This document shows positions 16,000 to 23,773 of a stretch of DNA of 40,897 nucleotides, one piece after another; position 1 is the stretch's first letter, and every line of letters starts with the position of its first letter. Source of the stretch: Anaerolineae bacterium. Its GTDB lineage: Bacteria > Chloroflexota > Anaerolineae > Aggregatilineales > Ch27. The stretch is from positions 1 to 40,897 of the forward strand of contig JABLXG010000030.1 of assembly GCA_013178165.1 (NCBI GenBank). Reading direction: 5' to 3'. Both the position numbers and the translations under genes were made by a program. The notes below the pieces were generated by a model. The model did not search any database. It was not told the DNA's origin and saw nothing but the letters and a program-made list of their open reading frames with translations.

Positions 16000-18621
16000 T
16001 TAGAAGATCGTGACCTGGCCGATCTCACGTTTATGTACCACACCTAACAGGATAGATAAGATCAGGATGCTCCCCTGGATACCCGGTAGGGCCAGATTAG
16101 AGACGCCCATCAGGATCAGGCCGTTTGATAGCGAAGCTAGAAACATTGCAGCGATAGTCGTCCCGATCATGTCAAGTTCACCAGTACGGGAGAGCGTGCT
16201 TCCGAGAAAAGCGGACGCCAGAGCGCTGATCAGGAAGTCCATGCCAGTTGCCAGCGCAGATGCTCCATAGCTATAGGAAGCTAAGATAACCCCTGCAAAC
16301 CCCAGCACTGTACCACCGATAGCAAATGATTGCAGGAGAGCTCGTCGCTGGCTGATTCCACGTAGTTTCGCTGCTGCAAGATTTTCTCCGACGGCGTACA
16401 TGTGCAGCCCAGTTCGGGTGCGCTTGAAAAAAGTTTGTAGTGTAGCCACCATCAGCATCAGGATCACGAGCACAAACGGTAGGGGACCGATATATCCCTG
16501 CCCGAGGAAAAAGAAGACCGGTTGATCGTACAGAGTTAGGGCCTGCCCGCCGTTGTATAGCAGGGTTATACCCATGACTACAAACATAGTTCCCAGGGTG
16601 GCTACAAAAGGAGGCATACGGAAGAGAATCACCAACAGCCCATTGACAATGCCAGCAATCAAGCCAGCCACACTACCAGCGATCACGGCAACCCCAGTGC
16701 CCAGACCCTGGATAATAGTGCCAGCGGCAAAGTTGGAAGTGAACTGACTGACAGCGCCGGCGGACATGTCAAATCCGCCGGCAATAAGTACGGCAGTTAG
16801 ACCTAATGCGATGAAGGTCAATATACTGCCTTGCTTCAGAACATCGAACAGGTTACCTGGTGCAAAGAAGGCCGGTGCGCTCAGGCCGATCACTAACAAA
16901 GCGAGGAGCATCCCAACGGCAGTTCCCCACTGGGAGAGCAACTTGCCTAGCTGGAACTGCGACAGGCGTCCTGCGCGACTGTTTAAGGGTTGTGGCTGTG
17001 CCATCTGTTCGGGTCTATCGGATTTTGTGGCGTCGGCTGAATCGTGACTCGATCCATTATTGTTATTGTCTCCGCCAGTGGCCCAATAAAGTAGGTCATG
17101 CAAGTTCACTTCACCTCGCTCAAAGCACTTGATGACCTTGCCTTTAAGCATTACCGCTATCCGATCGGACATACCAATGAGTTCTTCAAAGTCGGACGAG
17201 ATGAACAACACTGCCGCACCCCGTCGGGCGAGATCGGTCATTTGTTTATAAATTTCGACCTTGGCCCCAACATCTACACCAGTTGTCGGTTCATCGAAGA
17301 TAAAGACCTTGGCATTACCAGTGAGCCAGCGGCCAATTACCACTTTTTGCTGGTTGCCACCCGACAGGTTACGCGCAAGTTGGTTCAGGTTGGGCGTGGC
17401 AATCTGCAGTTTTTTGACCAGATCAGCTGCAACACTACGCTCCTGCCGGAGTTTCAGCACACCCATAGTGGTCCACGCTGAAAGATTGGGGAGCGTAAGA
17501 TTTTCCCGAACGGACATATCTGTGATTAAGCCCTCGCTACGTCTGTCTTCCGGGATCAGGGCCAGACCTTGGCGTTTGGCAGCTCTAGGTGAACGAGGGT
17601 CGGACTTCTGGCCGGCTAGGTAAACTTCACCGCTAGTACGGTTCAATGCTCCAAAGACAGCCAGTGCCATATTTGTACGCCCAGCACCAACGAGGCCCGC
17701 TACGCCCAGGATCTCGCCCTGACGCAGAGTCAGGCTCGCGCCATGTAGGGCATCACCCTGCGAGAGATTCCTGATCTCCAAGACAGCCGGGCCGATAGGT
17801 AGTTCTTCCTTAGGGTACAACTGTCGCAGATCACGGCCCACCATTAAGCGGATGATCGCGGCACGCGATGTATCGCCAATTGCCATAGTTCCGGCCACCT
17901 TGCCATCGCGCAGGACCGTGATCCGATCCACAAGCTGGAAAACCTCATCAAGATGGTGGGAGATATAGATGATGGTCACGCCCTGAGTGCGTAGGTTCCG
18001 GATGATTTCAAAGAGCCGATTTACCTCATTGCTACTGAGCGAAGCAGTTGGTTCGTCAAGAATCAGGATACGAGGCTTGCGTAGGAGAGCAGCAGCAATT
18101 GCAACCTGCTCACGTTGGGCGACACTCAGATCCCGGATGAGGGCATCAGGGCCGAAATTGGCCCCCACTATTTTCAGAACTTCGGCTGTAGCCGTGCGCA
18201 TCTCCGCCAGGTTTAGTAACCCTGCTCGACCGACATACTCGTGACCCAGAAAAATATTTCGGGTGACATCGAATTGTGCTACGAGCTGGTGATCCTGGTG
18301 GATGATCGCAATACCGTGACTCTCTGCATCCTGTGGGCTGGTGATACGGGTCTCCTGCCCATCTACCAGAATCTGCCCTTCATCAAGTGTATAGACGCCA
18401 GTCAGGATTTTCACCAGGGTGGACTTGCCAGCGCCGTTTTGTCCAACTAGAGCGTGGATCTCGCCACGTATGACACTCAAGTTGACATGGTCAAGGGCCA
18501 GAACTCCTGGGAAGGTTTTGCAGATGTTCCGGCATTCCAAGACGTTATCGCTCCCGGGTTGAGGAAACGCTGATATCGCATCATCGCGTAAGCGCTTCTG
18601 TTCATCCAAGATTGCTGGCAT
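16000..18621 (-). CDS. Fused ribose-type ABC ATPase and permease (RbsA-RbsC fusion)
   Basis: An 873-residue fusion joins a tandem RbsA-type ATPase with an RbsC-type permease. The first ABC half (about residues 25-260) has GQNGAGKST, an LSVAQREQVA signature and ILILDEPTAS. The second half has a reduced P-loop (GLVGAGRTN), a canonical LSGGNQQKVVIG signature and IFDEPTTGVD, the asymmetry normal for RbsA. A polar linker rich in Asn, Ser and Asp (around residues 530-575) leads to the permease with MSAGAVSQFTS, MPPFVATLGTMFVV and LRGISQRRAL. The frame is unbroken and the linker looks natural, so this is not a sequencing error. The start at 18621 has AAGGTG upstream; a 17-residue extension is less likely. 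It supplies both ATPase sites for the transporter. Confidence 0.92.
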   Translation of the reverse strand: MPAILDEQKRLRDDAISAFPQPGSDNVLECRNICKTFPGVLALDHVNLSVIRGEIHALVGQNGAGKSTLVKILTGVYTLDEGQILVDGQETRITSPQDAESHGIAIIHQDHQLVAQFDVTRNIFLGHEYVGRAGLLNLAEMRTATAEVLKIVGANFGPDALIRDLSVAQREQVAIAAALLRKPRILILDEPTASLSSNEVNRLFEIIRNLRTQGVTIIYISHHLDEVFQLVDRITVLRDGKVAGTMAIGDTSRAAIIRLMVGRDLRQLYPKEELPIGPAVLEIRNLSQGDALHGASLTLRQGEILGVAGLVGAGRTNMALAVFGALNRTSGEVYLAGQKSDPRSPRAAKRQGLALIPEDRRSEGLITDMSVRENLTLPNLSAWTTMGVLKLRQERSVAADLVKKLQIATPNLNQLARNLSGGNQQKVVIGRWLTGNAKVFIFDEPTTGVDVGAKVEIYKQMTDLARRGAAVLFISSDFEELIGMSDRIAVMLKGKVIKCFERGEVNLHDLLYWATGGDNNNNGSSHDSADATKSDRPEQMAQPQPLNSRAGRLSQFQLGKLLSQWGTAVGMLLALLVIGLSAPAFFAPGNLFDVLKQGSILTFIALGLTAVLIAGGFDMSAGAVSQFTSNFAAGTIIQGLGTGVAVIAGSVAGLIAGIVNGLLVILFRMPPFVATLGTMFVVMGITLLYNGGQALTLYDQPVFFFLGQGYIGPLPFVLVILMLMVATLQTFFKRTRTGLHMYAVGENLAAAKLRGISQRRALLQSFAIGGTVLGFAGVILASYSYGASALATGMDFLISALASAFLGSTLSRTGELDMIGTTIAAMFLASLSNGLILMGVSNLALPGIQGSILILSILLGVVHKREIGQVTIF

Positions 18622-18719
18622 TTCTATCACCTTGTGAAATAATAGGGTTGGATTGTCTGATCTATGGGGCATCCCCTCATCAGTCCTGAGGGGATGCCCC
18701 CTACCCGCGAGACTATCAG

Positions 18720-19775
18720 TTAGGGAAGCACCGGATGGATGACCAGCACTTCCTGAGTCTGCGGCCAGCGTGCTTCTACGTCCGCCCGTGCGATCCGAAG
18801 ATCGTCCCAGACGGTCTCACCCCAACGAAGCTCCGCTGATTCCACCGCGTTGTAGCGTGTAGCCAGCCAGCAGTCAGTGAAGGTCTGGCTTGGGAATTCA
18901 GTCACGCCCTCATTCAGGGCTTTTAGCACAGTCTCAGCAGCAAGTTCCCCAATACGCGGAACATCCTGAACCACCGTTGCAATGAAGGGGCTGTCTTCTT
19001 CCATGAGCATCTGGAAGCCGATGCGATCACCATCGATTGATGCGACCTTGATCTCTGTACGGCCAGCCCTGCGGATGGCTTCCACAGCACCAGAGACTAA
19101 CAGATCATAAGCACCCCATACTGCTGCGATGCTGCCTGGCTCAGGGTTAGCAGTAAGGATGTCTTCCATCTGAGTTTGAACCCTGGCAGGGCTGTGCTCA
19201 GTGGGCATCTCATGCAACGTAACCTGCGGATAGTCGACAACCATGGCTTCTAGGATACGCTTACGTGTCTCTAGCAGCGGAGCGCCAGGCACCCAGAAAA
19301 CGTAGATATCACCAGCGTAGTCAATGCTGGAAAGCAGCGCGCGATTCATCATCTCGGCCATCAGCGATTCATCACCGCCGATTTCAGTGAGAACACCAGG
19401 GGTTACCGAACCAACCGACGTAGTGACAACAGGAATACCAGCTTCAACGGCTTTGGCCACTACAGGTGCTAGCTGTTGGGCATCACCAAGCTGGATGATG
19501 AGGGCATCGACGCCAGAGTTGATCAGGTTCTCGATGTTCTCATTATGCTTGCGCGGATCAGTTTGGCCATCTGCCACGATCAGCGTGTGCCCCCCAGCGT
19601 CAGCAACACGCTGCGCCCCAGCAATGATGTCGCGGTTATAGTCATTTGTAATCTCACGCGAGGCCAAGCCAATACGATAGGTTGTTCCTTGGCTACTTAC
19701 GCTGGCAGGCACCAGTGACAGCACAATCATCAGAATAACTACCAAGCCGATGAGACGCCCAAATTTACGTGACAT
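18720..19775 (-). CDS. Ribose-type periplasmic sugar-binding protein
   Basis: This is a 351-residue peripla_BP_4/LacI-type sugar-binding protein. A Sec signal (residues 1-28, ending SVSSQG) has no lipobox Cys. The mature part begins YRIGLASREITNDYNRDIIAGAQ and continues with VADGQTDPRKHNENIENLI and GVDALIIQLGDAQQLAPVV, then the typical GIPVVTT and ASIDGDRIGFQMLMEE segments. It delivers the sugar to the fused ATPase/permease and the second permease encoded downstream. The start at 19775 has GAGGAG about 10 bases upstream; that site overlaps an alternative ATG at 19793. It is the first gene of the operon, about 125 bases after the SorC-type regulator gene on the same strand. Confidence 0.92.
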   Translation of the reverse strand: MSRKFGRLIGLVVILMIVLSLVPASVSSQGTTYRIGLASREITNDYNRDIIAGAQRVADAGGHTLIVADGQTDPRKHNENIENLINSGVDALIIQLGDAQQLAPVVAKAVEAGIPVVTTSVGSVTPGVLTEIGGDESLMAEMMNRALLSSIDYAGDIYVFWVPGAPLLETRKRILEAMVVDYPQVTLHEMPTEHSPARVQTQMEDILTANPEPGSIAAVWGAYDLLVSGAVEAIRRAGRTEIKVASIDGDRIGFQMLMEEDSPFIATVVQDVPRIGELAAETVLKALNEGVTEFPSQTFTDCWLATRYNAVESAELRWGETVWDDLRIARADVEARWPQTQEVLVIHPVLP

Positions 19776-19900
19776 GGTTTTCTCTCTCCTCATTTGTGCG
19801 ATAACTACTCGCTAAAGTGGATGCAATCTCCTACTTTTATTGCTATTGCTGTCAATGCACCTCCTTTTTGCCAGAGCTAGTGATGTCTAGAATTCAGGGG

Positions 19901-20869
19901 TTAATTTTGAACGGCTGCTGGCTGGACACCCTGCAACTCAAGAATTACTTGAGCAGTGAAAGCATCGGTAATGAGTACATTGCAGAACTGACCGTGCAGC
20001 GCACCAAGAATGGCTCTGGCTTTACGTAGACCACCAGCGACGCCAACCGAAAGTGGTTTCTTACGGAGATCTTCCAACTCAACAGCTATTGTTCGCTCTG
20101 CGATATCGGAGAGGCACGGGTTACCGTTGATGTCGATAAAACGCCCACAGATATCGCCTGCAACGCCTCGTTGTTTGAAGTGCTCCAACATCTCTAAAGT
20201 CACATAACCAGCCTTAAACGGGGAAGATTGCTCTGAAAGATCACCAATGCCGAAAACGGCAAAGTTGGATTGACGGGCTAGTGCCAGCGCTTGAGCAATC
20301 TTGGAATCAGTGAGCAGACTCTGTTTGATATCCGGACGATCCACAAACATCGGAGCGGCCAGAAGTACTGGGGTTCCCCCACATGCTTCAGCCATACGGT
20401 GGATGACAAACTCAGCGTGGGTTGGGTATGTCGTGACATTGAGACTACCGTTGAGACCAACTACAGTTACGCCTCTGACGTTTACCGGCTCCATATGCAG
20501 TGCACACTGGTAGACCGTTGTACTCCAGGATAGGCCAATGATGTCTCCGGATTTTAGCCGGCGTTGGATGAAATCAGCTGCCGCTTTACCAATGGCTTCT
20601 TTGATCGCCTCATCGGTCTCAGTGAGTGGTTCAACAACAATAGCCTCTTTGAGCTTAAACTCTGTTTCCAGTAAATACTCTAAATCTGACGCATAAGCGG
20701 TTGGCGCATGGATCTTAATCTGGACGATTCCAAGCTCCTGAGCGCGCTGGAGAATACGGCCAACGCTCTGACGTGAGATGCCAAGGCGATCGGCGATTTC
20801 GTTTTGTGTCAGGCGATTCTTGTAGTAGAGCGTGGCTACCTTGACCAGCAGCCGGTTTTCATCACTCAT
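19901..20869 (-). CDS. SorC/DeoR-family sugar-responsive transcriptional regulator
   Basis: This is a 322-residue regulator. The N-terminal winged HTH (about 19-45, LTQNEIADRLGISRQSVGRI) is followed by a sugar-phosphate-binding domain of the SorC type (PF04198), marked by GLSWSTTVYQ, VVGLNGS, FGIGDLSEQSSPFKAGY, GDICGRFID and VGVAGGLRKARAILGAL. These proteins release or alter DNA binding on sensing a phosphorylated sugar. The start at 20869 is preceded by GGGGAT; the extension to 20962 would run through the operator. It sits between the ABC operon and the divergent dehydrogenase and presumably controls both. Its operator candidate is at 20926-20960. With the neighbouring FGGY kinase broken, the inducing sugar phosphate would have to come from elsewhere. 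Confidence 0.9.
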   Translation of the reverse strand: MSDENRLLVKVATLYYKNRLTQNEIADRLGISRQSVGRILQRAQELGIVQIKIHAPTAYASDLEYLLETEFKLKEAIVVEPLTETDEAIKEAIGKAAADFIQRRLKSGDIIGLSWSTTVYQCALHMEPVNVRGVTVVGLNGSLNVTTYPTHAEFVIHRMAEACGGTPVLLAAPMFVDRPDIKQSLLTDSKIAQALALARQSNFAVFGIGDLSEQSSPFKAGYVTLEMLEHFKQRGVAGDICGRFIDINGNPCLSDIAERTIAVELEDLRKKPLSVGVAGGLRKARAILGALHGQFCNVLITDAFTAQVILELQGVQPAAVQN

Positions 20870-20925
20870 CGCATCCCCAGAGTTTTGGCGGCTTGCTTGA
20901 TTTTTCGCCAATACCCTAATATACT

Positions 20926-20960
20926 CTGAGCAAATGCTCAGAACCTGAGCAAATGCTAAC
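20926..20960. promoter_or_regulatory. Tandem operator candidate for the SorC-type regulator
   Basis: CTGAGCA, AA, TGCTCAG at 20926-20941 is a perfect inverted repeat. Nineteen bases further on, CTGAGCAAATGCT is repeated exactly at 20945-20957 and then diverges. The sites lie about 57 bases upstream of the regulator start and 160 bases upstream of the SDR start, a good place for shared control and autoregulation. Confidence 0.7.
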
Positions 20961-21074
20961 ATGGTTCCAGAAAACTGTCAACGCCTTGGACATATCGTGA
21001 AAAATAGCACAATTGGTTAGTTGGATAGTTAATAGATGTACCTGCGTTTTCATCCAGAATTTGTGCGATACAGG

Positions 21075-21093
21075 GGCTAGGTGCCACCTAGCC
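21075..21093. promoter_or_regulatory. Perfect inverted repeat just upstream of the SDR ribosome binding site
   Basis: GGCTAGGTG, C, CACCTAGCC is a 9-bp perfect inverted repeat around one base. It ends 26 bases before the SDR start and just before AAAAGGAGAA. With a one-base centre it cannot form a simple hairpin loop efficiently, so a protein-binding site is more likely than an RNA structure. Confidence 0.5.
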
Positions 21094-21119
21094 ATGGACA
21101 AGCAAAAAGGAGAATAAGC

Positions 21120-21887
21120 ATGAAAAACCAATTTGATCTGACGGGGCGTGTTGCATTAGTCACTGGAGGTGGCGGTGGCATTGGACGAGAAATTGTCCGG
21201 CTTTTCGCTGCCTACGGTGCGGATATAGCCATCGCTGACATTAACGCATCCGCTGCTGCGGAGGCGGCCGTAGAAGTCCGTAGTATAGGCCGCCAGGCAA
21301 TTGCCATTCAGACAGATGTCACCAAGTCTGTAGAAGTTGATGACATGGTACACCAGGCCGTGGCAGCGCTCGGCAAGATTGACATCTTGGTTGCCAATGC
21401 TGGTATCTGTATCAATACCCCAGCCGAAGAAACCTCTGATGAGGATTGGCTGCGTGTCATTAACTTGAATCTTAATGGTGTATTTTGGTGCTGTCGCGCT
21501 GTTGGACGACACATGATTGGGCGCGGAACCGGCTCAATTGTCAATATAGCGTCCATGTCAGGGACAGTAGTAAACCGACCGCAGCCTCAAGCAGCCTACA
21601 ACGCTTCCAAAGCTGCCGTGATGCATCTTACCAAGTCGCTAGCTATCGAATGGGTGGACAAGGGCATCCGGGTAAATTCAGTTTCTCCTGGTTATACCAG
21701 TACTGAACTAACCAAGCGAGGCCTCAATACCGATAACTGGGGCGAAATCTGGATGGATATGACCCCTATGAAGCGGCTAGCTACTCCGGAAGAAGTCGCT
21801 TATGCAGCCCTGTACCTTGCATCAGATGCTGCTAGTTACTGCACAGGTACGGACCTGATTTTGGATGGTGGTTATTCATCTTGGTAG
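21120..21887 (+). CDS. Short-chain dehydrogenase/reductase, polyol or sugar type
   Basis: This is a classical SDR of 255 residues. The NAD(P)-binding TGGGGGIG is at 15-22, Asp40 in IAD suggests NAD preference, VANAG is at 91-95, and the catalytic set is Ser147, Tyr160 and Lys164 (YNASK). The C-terminus ends with the usual LILDGGYS. Such enzymes oxidise sugars or sugar alcohols. The ATG at 21120 has AAGGAGAA upstream. It is transcribed away from the SorC-type regulator and the ribose-type ABC operon and is followed 80 bases later by the remains of an FGGY kinase, so dehydrogenase and kinase once formed a catabolic pair for a pentose, pentitol or related sugar. Confidence 0.9.
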   Translation: MKNQFDLTGRVALVTGGGGGIGREIVRLFAAYGADIAIADINASAAAEAAVEVRSIGRQAIAIQTDVTKSVEVDDMVHQAVAALGKIDILVANAGICINTPAEETSDEDWLRVINLNLNGVFWCCRAVGRHMIGRGTGSIVNIASMSGTVVNRPQPQAAYNASKAAVMHLTKSLAIEWVDKGIRVNSVSPGYTSTELTKRGLNTDNWGEIWMDMTPMKRLATPEEVAYAALYLASDAASYCTGTDLILDGGYSSW

Positions 21888-21967
21888 GGCAAAAGAAGTC
21901 TCGACCAAGTGTACTGAGGAGGACTCGCTCGACATGGAGTGATCAGATTTCCACGGAAGGAGGACCT

Positions 21968-22113
21968 ATGGCAAAACTGCTACTTGGTATTGATGTAGGA
22001 ACTTATAGCTCCAAAGGTGTGCTAGTTGAACCAAGCGCCCAGTTTCTACGGACACATGTTGTAGAACACATGCAGAGCAAGATGCAGACAAGGTGTGGTG
22101 GGCTGACATAAAT
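21968..22113 (+). pseudogene. FGGY-family carbohydrate kinase, broken remnant
   Basis: An excellent ribosome binding site (AAGGAGGA) precedes ATG 21968. The product begins MAKLLLGIDVGTYSSKGVLV, the N-terminal phosphate-binding segment of xylulokinase/ribulokinase-type FGGY kinases. After about 34 residues the frame is lost; in another frame EQDADKVWWADI follows, which is the family's AEHDA-x-x-VWWAD motif, so a short deletion with frameshift happened here. Coding similarity stops exactly where the IS481-type relic begins at 22114, and I see no remainder of the gene beyond it. A normal FGGY kinase has about 500 residues, so this copy is dead. Confidence 0.85.
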
Positions 22114-22432
22114 TGTACTACTAGGTTTCTTGGCGAACAGCATCCAAATAGGTATTGACCCGTATCAATAGGGCACTTGCCCAGGTTGCGATAGCTGTGA
22201 TGCGGACGCTTTGTAGTGCACCGGCCAGGCGTCCAGGTCGCGCTGTAAAGCCCCTACCGTCTTGTAGACGGTGGGGCGAAAGACCAAGCGAAAGAACTTG
22301 TCCAGCGCCTGGACCAGCTCCAGTACGCTCAACCGTTGATGTGCCAGTTTCTATTCGGCAGTTATAGGTCTCTCTCCTTTTTGCTGCTGCTATTGTCTAT
22401 CCGATCTGTTCTGAGAGAAACCTAGTTGTACA
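22114..22432 (-). mobile_element. IS481-type relic with terminal inverted repeats
   Basis: The two ends are 27-base imperfect inverted repeats: 22114-22140 begins TGTACTACTAGGTTTCT and the reverse complement of 22406-22432 begins TGTACAACTAGGTTTCT; 22 of 27 bases agree. Between them, on the minus strand, lies only the C-terminal part of a transposase (22151-22341). At 319 bp it is an internally deleted, non-autonomous copy. It sits at the break point of the FGGY kinase gene. I found no obvious target duplication. Confidence 0.8.
22151..22341 (-). pseudogene. IS481-family transposase C-terminal fragment, frameshifted
   Basis: On the minus strand one frame reads FFRLVFRPTVYKTVGALQRD followed by LDAWPVHYK, then a frame change gives RPHHSYRNLGKCPIDTGQ. 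Joined, these match the C-terminal block of IS481 transposases (DLDAWLVHYN-x-x-RPH-x-x-YRN-LGK-x-PI). At least one frameshift and the missing catalytic core make it inactive. Confidence 0.8.
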
Positions 22433-22591
22433 TTTCCAAGTATTACAACATGGTGTGATTGTTTTTATCCACGATCACTCGATAACTACAGGAGCAGCCC
22501 GTCAGTGTGTGGTATCAATGCCTTATTACTTCACTGGCTGTCCCAACCACACGAAACGGGGCGCTTTCATATTCAATCACTACAATTCACA

Positions 22592-22625
22592 AAAATGCGG
22601 GATACTATGTAGTATCCCGCATTTT
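22592..22625. repeat. Long palindrome upstream of the integrase gene
   Basis: AAAATGCGGGATAC and GTATCCCGCATTTT form a perfect 14-bp inverted repeat around TATGTA. The core ATGCGGGATA recurs directly at 22693-22702, where it contains the GCGGGA just before the integrase start. It may be an integrase-binding or recombination site, or a hairpin terminator with T4 on the plus strand that shields the island from upstream transcription. Confidence 0.6.
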
Positions 22626-22707
22626 GGATTATAATCAGCCTTAACCCTTCGCGTAGCCGGGGCGCCGGCAACCCCCAATGGCCGCCTTTTTTATGCGGGA
22701 TATCTTT

Positions 22708-23601
22708 ATGGAGCTCTATCTGGAAGCCTTTTTCGCCTGGCTGGGTGACGTCTCGACCAACACCCGCCGGACCTACACCAACGACCTGCGCCACTTCAGC
22801 CGCTGGTTCGAGGCGCAGCACGGCCAGCCGCCAGAACTGGCTGACCTGACTACGATGACGGTGGTGCTGTACAAAGCGGCCCTGGTCGACAAGCTGCGGC
22901 TCAAGCCTTCCAGTGTCAAGCGCCGGCTGTTGACCCTCAAGCGCTTCTGTCGCTGGGCAGCCGAGCAGGGCTACATCAAGGAGCTACCGGCCAAGGGGGT
23001 CAAGATCCCGCCGGTGCCCCCGAGCGGGCCGCGCAGCCTCGACCGGGCGGCGGTGCGGGCCTTGCTGCGGGCAGCGCGGCGGGATCCGCACAAGTTGGCC
23101 CGGCGCAACTACGCCATCCTGCGGGTCTTGCTGGACACCGGGATCCGGGTCGGCTCGCTGGTGGCGCTGCGGCTGGGGGATATTCGCTGGACAGAGAAGC
23201 GCCGGAAGGCTACCCTGCGGGTGCTGTATGGCAAGGGCAAGCGCTCCAATACCATCCCCCTGCCCTACACCACCCGGGCCGCCCTGGAGGACTACCTGGC
23301 GGTCCGGCCAGCGAGCGGGGACGACCACCTCTTCCTGTCCAGCCGGGGCACAGCCCTGGACACCGACACCGTCAGGCACGTGATTAACAAGTATGCCAGG
23401 CAGGCGGGCCTCGACCCGGGCGAGGTCTCCCCACACATGCTGCGCCACACCCTGGCCAGGATGCTACTGGCGAACGGCTCTCCCCTCACCGAGGTACAGG
23501 CCATTCTGGGGCATGCCCATATTACCTCGACCGCCATCTACACCCAGCCCAGCGAGGAAGAAAAGGCCAACGCCCTGGAGCGCGCCGCAGAGGAATTCTG
23601 A
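22708..23601 (+). CDS. Tyrosine recombinase / integrase
   Basis: This is a 297-residue phage-integrase/XerD-type recombinase. The N-terminal SAM-like core-binding domain (ELYLEAFFAWLGDVSTNTRR and on, residues 2-90) is followed by the catalytic domain with Arg147 (TGIRVGSL), Lys176 (GKGKR), HMLRH at 243-247, His269 (LGHAH) and the nucleophile Tyr278 (AIYTQ). All active-site residues are present. ATG 22708 follows GCGGGA at about 7 bases and begins exactly at the domain start; ATG 22678 and 22693 are alternatives. It cuts and joins DNA at specific sites and marks the left edge of the defence island, directly after the IS relic. It could mobilise the island or resolve multimers of a replicon. 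Codon use is clearly GC-rich compared with the preceding 1 kb. Confidence 0.93.
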   Translation: MELYLEAFFAWLGDVSTNTRRTYTNDLRHFSRWFEAQHGQPPELADLTTMTVVLYKAALVDKLRLKPSSVKRRLLTLKRFCRWAAEQGYIKELPAKGVKIPPVPPSGPRSLDRAAVRALLRAARRDPHKLARRNYAILRVLLDTGIRVGSLVALRLGDIRWTEKRRKATLRVLYGKGKRSNTIPLPYTTRAALEDYLAVRPASGDDHLFLSSRGTALDTDTVRHVINKYARQAGLDPGEVSPHMLRHTLARMLLANGSPLTEVQAILGHAHITSTAIYTQPSEEEKANALERAAEEF

Positions 23602-23649
23602 GGTGACACGGCAGAGGAAATCGGCGAGCAGGTCATGTTAGCGCAAGGC

Positions 23650-23678
23650 AGGCCTATTTCTAGTGCAGGCAGTATAAT
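23650..23678 (+). promoter_or_regulatory. Promoter candidate for the defence operon
   Basis: A perfect TATAAT lies at 23673-23678, 95 bases before the DUF499 start. The -35 region (AGGCCT at 23650) is poor. It lies within the 172-base gap between integrase and ATPase genes, the only sizeable gap ahead of the cassette. Confidence 0.4.
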
Positions 23679-23773
23679 GCTCTACGCATGTTGTAAATTA
23701 GAATACTTCCACGTGGGTACCTGATACAGGAAAGCGGTCTGTTGACCCCTGTGAAGTTGGGGGAGGATAGGAC

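Noticed and set aside
22678-23601. Prophage at the integrase
   Set aside because: No capsid, terminase, portal, tail or lysis gene is present anywhere in the window; the recombinase stands with defence genes only.
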